Shown here in pieces: positions 5,878 to 10,341 of a DNA stretch of 10,341 nt. A program made the translations under genes and the position numbers. Origin of the DNA: a bacterium (GTDB taxonomy: Bacteria > Bacillota > Clostridia > Christensenellales > CAG-138). Location: contig JAQXRK010000180.1 of NCBI GenBank assembly GCA_029218485.1, positions 1 through 10,341 of the forward strand. Reading direction: 5' to 3'. The notes beneath the pieces are model-generated. The model did not search any database and had not been told where the DNA came from. It saw only the letters and a program-made list of their open reading frames with translations. Position 1 is the stretch's first letter. Each line of letters opens with the position of its first letter.

Positions 5878-6604
5878 ATTGGTCCTCCCCCTTGAATGAA
5901 GTACATATGACACGCTCAGCCAAAGACTGCGGGATATGCGCCGCGATTTCCGTCGCCAACTGCACGCGTTCCCTATTGTCCGCCTTGTTCAAAACAATGC
6001 TGAACCGCATTTCGCGCTCCACAGCTTTTCTGAGTCCGTTTTCATGGTGAAGGATGATCGCGACATCCCGTGGGGTGATGATATGATCCTCAGTCGTATG
6101 CAACAGCGCAGCATACCGTTCGGGCCGGAACGCGGTCTTCGAAATCGGCTGACCAACGCCATCGAGACCCGCAACCGCCAGAACCAGCCGCGCCTCCTTT
6201 GGGATGACCGGTTCATGCGACGCCGGCGCTTTCAACGGCAAACGCTTTGCACCATCCGATTCCACCAACACATAATCGGCCAGATGTGTGAGCTTTTCCA
6301 TCGGCATCTCGCAGGCGCACAGCTTGCCGGATGGCGCCGGTGCGGCAACACAGACCGGCCGGGCGGGATGATCCAAAAATGCGCGCTCCACTTTCGCCGC
6401 TGTCGGGTTCAGCAGAACCGGCACCCAATCGGGCACCCAAATATGCGTGGTAGTGGTGATCAGGACGCGTGCACGCTCTGCAAGCTCTTCGGCAAGCGAC
6501 TGCATGATGGTTGTCTTGCCACCCCCGCCAACGATCGCCGTCACTCCATACGGCACCTGCAAAGCCGCTGCGATGGAACCGGGCGAAACGAATGTGACCT
6601 GCAT
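5861..6604 (-). CDS. yqeC: Selenium cofactor biosynthesis protein YqeC (P-loop protein)
   Basis: A 247-residue P-loop NTPase of the YqeC family, found with YqeB and SelD wherever molybdenum hydroxylases carry labile selenium. The P-loop IVGGGGKTT (24-32, Lys30) is followed by VLITTTTHIW, VESDGAKRLPLKAPASHEPVIP and FSIVLNKAD, all hallmarks of the family. The start at 6604 is chosen for the GGAGGAG site six bases upstream; the frame extends to 6640, but that part lies inside the promoter. It is the first gene of the operon yqeC-yqeB-selD, about 20 bp from the predicted transcription start. A palindrome over the -10 region (6617-6638) suggests repression by a DNA-binding protein, plausibly a molybdate sensor. 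Confidence 0.92.
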   Translation of the reverse strand: MQVTFVSPGSIAAALQVPYGVTAIVGGGGKTTIMQSLAEELAERARVLITTTTHIWVPDWVPVLLNPTAAKVERAFLDHPARPVCVAAPAPSGKLCACEMPMEKLTHLADYVLVESDGAKRLPLKAPASHEPVIPKEARLVLAVAGLDGVGQPISKTAFRPERYAALLHTTEDHIITPRDVAIILHHENGLRKAVEREMRFSIVLNKADNRERVQLATEIAAHIPQSLAERVICTSFKGEDQYVGTD

Positions 6605-6616
6605 ACGTTCTCCTCC

Positions 6617-6638
6617 GTTATCCTGAATTAAGGATAAC
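6617..6638. promoter_or_regulatory. Palindromic operator, ModE-box-like, site 1
   Basis: Perfect eight-base arms GTTATCCT (6617-6624) and AGGATAAC (6631-6638) around GAATTA, whose central AATT is also symmetric, so 20 of 22 bases fit the palindrome. It covers the yqeC -10 and the predicted +1, a classic repressor position. It agrees with the site at 2866-2887 at 16 of 22 positions. Confidence 0.7.
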
Positions 6639-6659
6639 ACCAGCGCTATTGTTTGTCAA
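6631..6659 (-). promoter_or_regulatory. Promoter of yqeC-yqeB-selD
   Basis: Read on the minus strand: perfect TTGACA (6659-6654), 17-bp spacer, extended -10 TGTTATCCT (TATCCT at 6636-6631). The predicted start is near 6624. Because the -10 is part of the palindrome, a bound repressor would block it directly. Confidence 0.8.
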
Positions 6660-6767
6660 ACCTCGGCGGCATCAAAGCGTGTGCACGTGTCCTCTCTCCT
6701 TGTTCAGGCGGTTGTCTCCGCCGGTTGTCCCACCCTGTAGGATTGCGGATTTCGATTTTGGGGTATC

Positions 6768-6788
6768 AAAAAACGCTCCGTTGCGCGT
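6768..6788 (-). terminator. Weak intrinsic terminator after the structured RNA region
   Basis: On the minus strand ACGC (6788-6785) can pair with GCGT (6776-6773), followed by six T (6773-6768). The upstream AAA can add A-U pairs. The GC stem is short, so strength is uncertain. Confidence 0.45.
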
Positions 6789-6795
6789 CATTTAT

Positions 6796-6989
6796 GGATT
6801 ACCCAACCGCCTTGCTGCTCATGCTCCTGTCGAGTCTGAGCACCTGTATGCGTTCATTCTGCCCCAGCAGGCCGGTCTTGTTGAAACAATTGTGGTACAC
6901 CCCCCCGCTGCCGGCGCAGCCTGCTGCTCTCAGCCGTGAAGTCATCTTCCAGATCGGCCGCTCATCAGCGCGCGGTTTGGTATTCAATC
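6796..6989 (-). ncRNA. Candidate structured non-coding RNA, family unknown
   Basis: The 415 bp between the methyltransferase stop (7075) and the yqeC promoter (6660) hold no convincing protein gene. On the minus strand, bases 6985-6972 can pair with 6810-6797 to form a long closing helix (TACCAAACCGC with GCGGTTGGGTA, one A-G mismatch, plus outer pairs). Inside are several local hairpins: GAAG-AUGA-CUUC within GCCG/CGGC (near 6957-6932), GCUGC/GCAGC (near 6920-6907), UUGU/ACAA, CUGC/GCAG, and UGCUC/GAGCA with an inner CUC/GAG (near 6842-6816). A terminator-like T-run follows at 6768. This is about 190-220 nt of branched structure. I saw no RNase P, tmRNA or SRP signature. A clear promoter directly upstream is missing, so it may be cut from, or read through from, the methyltransferase transcript. 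Confidence 0.42.
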
Positions 6990-7074
6990 TCTCAGCCGCA
7001 AAAACAAACAAACCTGCGCATAGATCAACAGATCCACGCACTGGTCGGGGAAACAACACGCATAGTCGCAGGCG

Positions 7075-7692
7075 TTACGGTTCCAGCATCAGAACGCCTG
7101 CGCAAAACGAGTGCTTTATAAATCGCATTTTTGGAAAGGCGGCTTTCCACTCGTCATAAACAAAATAGATTTCATCATCATCCCATTCCTCGCCGGCCTG
7201 ATCCCGGCACGCCTCCAGCTGCGCCCGCGTTTCGAAGGCGACATCGCCGATGAGAAGGCAGCCATCCGGGCGCAGCAGCGACAGAACGGATGCGATCAGT
7301 TCGCGCTTTTGCGCATCGCTCAGATGGTGCAGGGAATAGGTTGCAATGGCCAGATCGTACCTCATGTTTTGCAACGGTTTACAAAGCCCCTTGGAAAAAT
7401 CGCCTGCGTACAGACATGCGCCGGGCATCTTTTCAGCGGCGAGACGAAGCATCTGCTCTGAAAAATCCTGCCCATAGATTTGGCAGCCCTGCGCATACAG
7501 TTTCGTTGTCAGCGTTCCTGTGCCGAATCCAATATCCAGAATGACCGAGCAGCCCTTCTCCACGGCAAACCGGTAGATACTGCTCAATACGCTTGTATAG
7601 CCCGCAAAGGGATATTCGTCCTGTTCATCGGATGCGCTGACCGTTTCATCGTATGCATTTGCCCACAGGTCAAATCCGGCATGATCCAGCAT
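7075..7692 (-). CDS. Class I SAM-dependent methyltransferase, YrrT-like
   Basis: A 205-residue soluble methyltransferase. The N-terminus FDLWANAYDETV resembles B. subtilis YrrT. Motif I is VILDIGFGTGTLTTKLY (50-66), the acidic end of strand 2 lies in IYGQDFSEQML (72-82), motif II is YDLAIATYSLHHLS (112-125), and motif III is LLRPDGCLLIGDVAF (139-153). The substrate cannot be read from the sequence; YrrT is linked to methionine-to-cysteine recycling, but that function is not firmly shown. The start at 7692 has AGGAGGG seven bases upstream. It lies 65 bp after the tRNA-operon hairpin and about 400 bp before yqeC, with no clear operon partner. A consensus promoter was not seen in front of it. 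Confidence 0.85.
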   Translation of the reverse strand: MLDHAGFDLWANAYDETVSASDEQDEYPFAGYTSVLSSIYRFAVEKGCSVILDIGFGTGTLTTKLYAQGCQIYGQDFSEQMLRLAAEKMPGACLYAGDFSKGLCKPLQNMRYDLAIATYSLHHLSDAQKRELIASVLSLLRPDGCLLIGDVAFETRAQLEACRDQAGEEWDDDEIYFVYDEWKAAFPKMRFIKHSFCAGVLMLEP

Positions 7693-7756
7693 CCATCATC
7701 CCTCCTGTCGTTCCCGCTCAAACGATATCCATCGTCTGGCATTGCATTTCATAAAC

Positions 7757-7790
7757 AGAACCTCTTTTGCCCATTGGCAAAAGAGGTTCT
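7757..7790 (-). terminator. Terminator hairpin of the tRNA operon
   Basis: Perfect 15-bp arms (7757-7771 and 7776-7790) around a four-base loop, beginning five bases after the CCA end of tRNA-Lys(CTT). In the minus direction the stem is followed by GTTTATG, a poor T-run, but stem strength and position fit transcript termination. Confidence 0.75.
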
Positions 7791-7794
7791 CATG

Positions 7795-7870
7795 TGGTAC
7801 ACCCTCAGGGGCTCGAACCCTGGACACCCTGATTAAGAGTCAGGTGCTCTACCAACTGAGCTAAGGGTGC
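7795..7870 (-). tRNA. tRNA-Lys(CTT)
   Basis: The cloverleaf is complete: acceptor GCACCCT with AGGGTGT (first pair G-U), anticodon stem CCTGA/TCAGG with loop CTCTTAA giving anticodon CTT, T-loop GGTTCGAGCC, discriminator A and encoded CCA. It is the last of the eight tRNAs, 50 bases after tRNA-Gly(TCC). Confidence 0.96.
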
Positions 7871-7920
7871 TTGTACGAATAGAGTGGCGGGAGCCGGCTG
7901 CTATTCTTGTGAAATCCAAG

Positions 7921-7994
7921 TGGAGCAGGTAACGGGACTCGAACCCGTGATCTCAGCTTGGAAGGCTAATGTGTTACCGCTACACTATACCTGC
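7921..7994 (-). tRNA. tRNA-Gly(TCC)
   Basis: Acceptor GCAGGTA with TACCTGC, anticodon loop CTTCCAA giving anticodon TCC, T-arm GGGTTCGAGTCCC, discriminator T, encoded CCA. Five bases separate it from the preceding tRNA-Gly(GCC). Confidence 0.96.
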
Positions 7995-7999
7995 AAATC

Positions 8000-8075
8000 T
8001 GGAGCGGGAGACGGGGCTCGAACCCGCCACCTCAGCCTTGGCAAGGCTGCGCTCTACCAAATGAGCTACTCCCGC
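8000..8075 (-). tRNA. tRNA-Gly(GCC)
   Basis: Acceptor GCGGGAG with CTCCCGC, anticodon stem CAGCC/GGCTG with loop TTGCCAA giving anticodon GCC, T-arm GGGTTCGAGCCCC, discriminator T, encoded CCA. Confidence 0.96.
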
Positions 8076-8102
8076 AAACTTATTCTCTCTGCGCAACCAA
8101 AT

Positions 8103-8187
8103 TGGTGCGGGCGAAGAGACTTGAACTCATACGCCTGTCGGCACCAGAACCTAAATCTGGCGCGTCTGCCAATTCCGCCACGCCCGC
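8103..8187 (-). tRNA. tRNA-Leu(TAG)
   Basis: An 85-base class II tRNA with a long variable arm. Acceptor GCGGGCG with CGCCCGC, anticodon stem CCAGA/TCTGG with loop TTTAGGT giving anticodon TAG, T-arm GAGTTCAAGTCTC, discriminator A, encoded CCA. Confidence 0.96.
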
Positions 8188-8208
8188 ACATCATTGACCG
8201 AGCATCTT

Positions 8209-8284
8209 TGGTGACCCGTCGGAGATTCGAACTCCGGACACCTTGATTAAAAGTCAAGTGCTCTACCGACTGAGCTAACGGGTC
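8209..8284 (-). tRNA. tRNA-Lys(TTT)
   Basis: Acceptor GACCCGT with ACGGGTC, anticodon stem CTTGA/TCAAG with loop CTTTTAA giving anticodon TTT, T-arm GGAGTTCGAATCTCC, discriminator A, encoded CCA. With tRNA-Lys(CTT), both lysine codons are served by this operon. Confidence 0.96.
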
Positions 8285-8288
8285 AGGT

Positions 8289-8364
8289 TGGCTGGGGTGG
8301 CAGGATTTGAACCTACGAATGACGGAGTCAAAGTCCGTTGCCTTAGCCACTTGGCTACACCCCA
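8289..8364 (-). tRNA. tRNA-Gln(TTG)
   Basis: Acceptor TGGGGTG with CACCCCA, anticodon stem ACGGA/TCCGT with loop CTTTGAC giving anticodon TTG, T-arm AGGTTCAAATCCT, discriminator G, encoded CCA. Only four bases separate it from tRNA-Lys(TTT). Confidence 0.96.
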
Positions 8365-8382
8365 ACATGTTGGAAAGCAAAA

Positions 8383-8460
8383 TGGGGTGAGTAGTGGGAC
8401 TCGAACCCACGACCTCCTGGGCCACAACCAGGCACTCTAACCAACTGAGCTATACCCACC
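8383..8460 (-). tRNA. tRNA-His(GTG)
   Basis: Acceptor GTGGGTA with TACTCAC, the extra G-1 (base 8460) opposite C73 that marks tRNA-His, anticodon stem CCTGG/CCAGG with loop TTGTGGC giving anticodon GTG, encoded CCA. It is separated from tRNA-Arg by an unusually long 89-base spacer. Confidence 0.96.
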
Positions 8461-8549
8461 ATGCTCTCCTGCTCGGAGAAACGGACGAACTCCACCGAAT
8501 CCAGCTTGCCCGACACCCCCTCGGTCGCCCTTGGAGGTGCCGTGGCACT
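8461..8549 (-). other. 89-base spacer within the tRNA operon
   Basis: The other spacers of this operon are 4-50 bases. The minus strand here has one frame free of stops that reads with ordinary codon choice (it includes GKLDSVEFVRFSEQESM), but it has no start signal. No tRNA cloverleaf was found in it. It could be a gene remnant or plain spacer. Confidence 0.4.
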
Positions 8550-8626
8550 TGGCGCGCCCGCAGGGATTCGAACCCGGGACCTACGGCTTAGAAGGCCGTT
8601 GCTCTATCCTGCTGAGCTACAGGCGC
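8550..8626 (-). tRNA. tRNA-Arg(TCT)
   Basis: Acceptor GCGCCTG with CGGGCGC (one U-G pair), anticodon stem ACGGC/GCCGT with loop CTTCTAA giving anticodon TCT, T-arm CGGGTTCGAATCCCTG, discriminator G, encoded CCA. First gene of the tRNA operon, about 17 bases after the predicted start of transcription. Confidence 0.96.
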
Positions 8627-8649
8627 AGGTCAGAGAGTTCCGAAGAGTT

Positions 8650-8678
8650 ATTATAGCGGACTTACCCTATTTTGTCAA
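8650..8678 (-). promoter_or_regulatory. Consensus promoter of the tRNA operon
   Basis: Minus strand TTGACA (8678-8673), 17-bp spacer, TATAAT (8655-8650): a perfect match to the sigma-A consensus, as expected for stable RNA genes. It lies directly after the SEC-C gene stop (8697). Confidence 0.93.
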
Positions 8679-8696
8679 TGCGCTGCAAAAACTTTT

Positions 8697-9197
8697 TCAG
8701 CTTTTTCCGCAGCATTTTTTGTACTTCTTGCCGCTTCCGCACGGACAGGGGTCGTTCCTGCCGACCGAAACCTCCTTCACGAAGGTCTGGGAAGACCGAT
8801 ATTCCTTCGTGATCTCATGTCTGCGCTCCACGCTCAGGCGCTCATCCCATTCCGGCAGGCCGTACAGCCAACTAGCCTTCGCCGCCAGCATGTTATAATA
8901 CAGCTTCTCCAGATCGATTTCCAGATGCAGTTCAGACGCTTCCGTGAGCGCATCAAGATCCAACTCCTGCGTCAGGCTCGTGTTGATGCCGTCGAGAAAT
9001 CCGCAGAAAACGACCGGCTCCATTGAAAACTCTGCCGCAAGTTCAGAAAGCGTTCCATCGTAAACGGTCTGTCCGGAAGCAAGAATCTTCCGATAGTTGT
9101 TCGTTTCCGCCTCAAAATACGCTTCCCAATACTTTTGCTGTTCGGTTTCCGAACGCTGTTGTTCAGCCGCTGCCAGCCAATCTGCATACAAAGCCAT
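8697..9197 (-). CDS. SEC-C motif zinc-binding protein
   Basis: A 166-residue soluble protein. The C-terminus VGRNDPCPCGSGKKYKKCCGKS is the SEC-C zinc-binding motif (Cys151, Cys153, Cys162, Cys163), as found at the end of SecA and in many small proteins. The N-terminal part (about 1-135) is acidic, mostly helical and not recognised; the segment LDLDALTEASELHLEIDLEKLYYNMLAAKASWLYGLPEW is the most distinctive. The start at 9197 has GGGAGG seven bases upstream and replaces an earlier in-frame ATG at 9212 that lacks one. It follows rimI by 35 bp in the same direction and may belong to that operon. SEC-C tails can bind zinc and contact ribosomes or SecB; which applies here is unknown. Confidence 0.82.
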   Translation of the reverse strand: MALYADWLAAAEQQRSETEQQKYWEAYFEAETNNYRKILASGQTVYDGTLSELAAEFSMEPVVFCGFLDGINTSLTQELDLDALTEASELHLEIDLEKLYYNMLAAKASWLYGLPEWDERLSVERRHEITKEYRSSQTFVKEVSVGRNDPCPCGSGKKYKKCCGKS

Positions 9198-9232
9198 TGC
9201 TTTTCCTCCCATTCCTTACACAATTGTATAAT

Positions 9233-9709
9233 TTAGCACATTTTGTTATGGGATGCAACCGTTTTTGCAATATCCGTATTCCACAGCAGCTTCGCACCCT
9301 CTCCGGTATCGGTATAATAGCGCGGGCGAAACCCGTTCTGTACAAAACCCAGCTGCGTGTACAATGTTTGTGCCGGGAGATTGGACTCTCGAACTTCCAG
9401 CGTCATGCTGGTGGCGCCGCGTGCAATCGCACGCTCCATCAATTGCAGCATCAGTGCCCGCGCAATGCCATTGCGTCGAAAATCCGGCATCACAGCAATG
9501 TTGGTGACATGCGCTTCATCATACAGAACCCACATGCCGCCATATCCGGCCACAATACCGTTGCATTCCGCCAAGAGATACACGGCAATGTCGTTACGCA
9601 ATTCGCCCATCAGGGAGAGCTTGGACCACGGCGTTCGAAAACAGGCGCATTCAATCTCATGCACGCGGCCGACATCCGCCTTGCGCATCTCACGAAAGGC
9701 CACGTTCAT
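9233..9709 (-). CDS. rimI: Ribosomal protein S18 alanine N-acetyltransferase
   Basis: A 158-residue GNAT acetyltransferase. Acetyl-CoA-binding motif A is seen in VTNIAVMPDFRRNGIARALM (68-87, with RRNGIA), and the C-terminal motif is LEVRESNLPAQTLYTQLGFVQNGFRPRYY (104-132). RimI acetylates the N-terminus of ribosomal protein S18 in E. coli, and genes of this type commonly follow tsaB in Firmicutes. The start at 9709 overlaps the tsaB stop as ATGA, with GGAGGG upstream inside tsaB. Here tsaD, which often follows, is not present in the next position; a SEC-C gene is found there instead. Confidence 0.9.
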   Translation of the reverse strand: MNVAFREMRKADVGRVHEIECACFRTPWSKLSLMGELRNDIAVYLLAECNGIVAGYGGMWVLYDEAHVTNIAVMPDFRRNGIARALMLQLMERAIARGATSMTLEVRESNLPAQTLYTQLGFVQNGFRPRYYTDTGEGAKLLWNTDIAKTVASHNKMC

Positions 9710-10323
9710 TCTTGCCCTCCTGCAAGGCGCTCCGCCTGCGACGGGCGCAGGTAAAGCGGCCTCGCCTCCTGCAAGGCAATGTCCCGGCAGGCAAGCGCAG
9801 CAAGTCCAAGCGCCGCCGCATCCGGATATACCTTGGATTGACACACCGGAAGGACGTCTCCGACAAAAGTACAATCCGCCGGCAGCGAATGCAAATAGGG
9901 TCCCAATGTCACCGCTTTTGGCGACTCTATGCAAATACCGTTTTCAAATCTTGCCGCATAGGCGTTCCCGTTTCGCGCATCGATGAGCGCGCAGACCTGT
10001 CCATTCTCTCCTAAGAGCGGCTGACTGAGCACGCGCAGCGAGTCCACGGCGATGACCGGCTTTTGCAGCGCATAGGCAAATGCATTTGCAATGCAGACGC
10101 CGATGCGCACGCCCGTGAAGGAACCCGGTCCGGCATCAACGGCCAATGCATCGATGCGGCTCAAATCGATCTGCTGCTGTGCAAGCAATTCTTTGATTGC
10201 GGGCAAAACCGTTTCGGCGTGCTTTTTCTCCGCATCGCATTGCAGAACGCCGAGAACCGCTTCATCCTCCAGCAGCGCAACGGATGCAACACAAGCCGTT
10301 GTTTCCAATGCCAGTATGATCAT
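9706..10323 (-). CDS. tsaB: tRNA threonylcarbamoyladenosine biosynthesis protein TsaB
   Basis: A 205-residue member of the ASKHA fold and partner of TsaD and TsaE in making t6A37 of ANN-decoding tRNAs. The N-terminus MIILALETTACVASVAL and the segment VDAGPGSFTGVRIGV (62-76) are the family signatures. It lacks the TsaD metal-binding histidines, as expected for the inactive partner. The start at 10323 overlaps the preceding frame's stop as ATGA, and the GGAAAAG before it can serve as a weak ribosome-binding site. It is followed by rimI through another four-base overlap, so the genes are translationally coupled. Confidence 0.93.
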   Translation of the reverse strand: MIILALETTACVASVALLEDEAVLGVLQCDAEKKHAETVLPAIKELLAQQQIDLSRIDALAVDAGPGSFTGVRIGVCIANAFAYALQKPVIAVDSLRVLSQPLLGENGQVCALIDARNGNAYAARFENGICIESPKAVTLGPYLHSLPADCTFVGDVLPVCQSKVYPDAAALGLAALACRDIALQEARPLYLRPSQAERLAGGQE

Positions 10324-10341
10324 AGCTTTTCCAATATCCTC
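10320..10341 (-). CDS. C-terminal end of the preceding gene, probably tsaE
   Basis: One minus-strand frame reads RILEKL and then TGA at 10322-10320, overlapping the tsaB start as ATGA exactly as tsaB overlaps rimI. Only six residues are visible. The call tsaE is from the usual gene order tsaE-tsaB-rimI, not from sequence. Confidence 0.45.

Noticed and set aside
6721..6741. T-box-like AGGGTGGGACAACCGGC on the minus strand before yqeC
   Set aside because: It only loosely resembles the T-box sequence, there is no terminator/antiterminator arrangement, no aminoacyl-tRNA synthetase or amino-acid gene follows, and the yqeC promoter lies downstream of it.
6799..7059. 86-residue minus-strand frame in the 415-bp gap
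   Set aside because: No ribosome-binding site, no recognisable domain, and the region folds as RNA; a plus-strand frame of 168 residues across the same DNA is equally unconvincing.
7884..8591. Open frames across the tRNA cluster
   Set aside because: They are translations of tRNA genes, recognisable by repeated GLEP/ARTRHL-type strings from the T-arm sequence.
7795..8626. CRISPR-like or repeat array suggested by recurring T-arm sequence
   Set aside because: The repeated GGTTCGA-type segments are the T-arms of eight distinct tRNAs with clear anticodons.
9221..9232. Promoter before the SEC-C gene (TATACA and an ACAATTGT palindrome)
   Set aside because: No -35 at an acceptable distance; the gene is probably read from the tsaB-rimI transcript.

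Overview
The window looks like chromosome of a Clostridia-type Firmicute, probably an Oscillospirales/Ruminococcaceae-like gut anaerobe. Reasons: strong Shine-Dalgarno sequences, moderately high GC with AT-rich sigma-A type promoters, a dense tRNA operon whose tRNAs all carry an encoded CCA, and a selenium-dependent molybdenum hydroxylase (SDMH) accessory gene set. Nearly everything is on the minus strand; the one clear exception is a cysteine desulfurase gene at 2892-4058. The assignment rests on gene content and signals only.

Right to left in the direction of transcription: the tsaE(end)-tsaB-rimI tRNA-modification/ribosomal-acetylation operon (10341-9233); a SEC-C zinc-binding protein (9197-8697); a consensus promoter driving eight tRNA genes (Arg-His-Gln-Lys-Leu-Gly-Gly-Lys, 8626-7795) that end at a 15-bp perfect hairpin; a YrrT-like SAM methyltransferase (7692-7075); and a 415-bp stretch without a protein gene that folds like a structured RNA ending in a weak terminator. 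Next comes a selenium block. yqeC-yqeB-selD (6604-4045) form one tightly coupled operon. A csdB-type desulfurase faces selD tail-to-tail with a 14-bp overlap. yedE-yedF-DUF3343 (2804-1246) leave the other end of the csdB gene from a shared divergent promoter. Last are a membrane-anchored Tim44-like zinc-ribbon protein with SDWG repeats (1167-220) and the start of a Cys-rich small protein cut by the window edge.

The selenium genes fit one pathway: YedE imports a Se/S species, the desulfurase mobilises Se/S, the TusA-like YedF and the DUF3343 protein may carry it, SelD makes selenophosphate, and YqeB/YqeC are needed to mature the selenium-containing molybdenum hydroxylase cofactor. No hydroxylase, selA, selB or tRNA-Sec is inside the window.

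The most interesting signal is regulatory. A palindrome GTTAT-N12-ATAAC occurs twice, once across the -10 of yqeC and once in the csdB/yedE promoter. 16 of its 22 positions agree between the two sites, and the arms resemble the molybdate-repressor (ModE) operator as I recall it from E. coli. This would tie both halves of the selenium block to molybdate. A second, different palindrome sits in the csdB/yedE promoter, whose two opposed -10 elements overlap.
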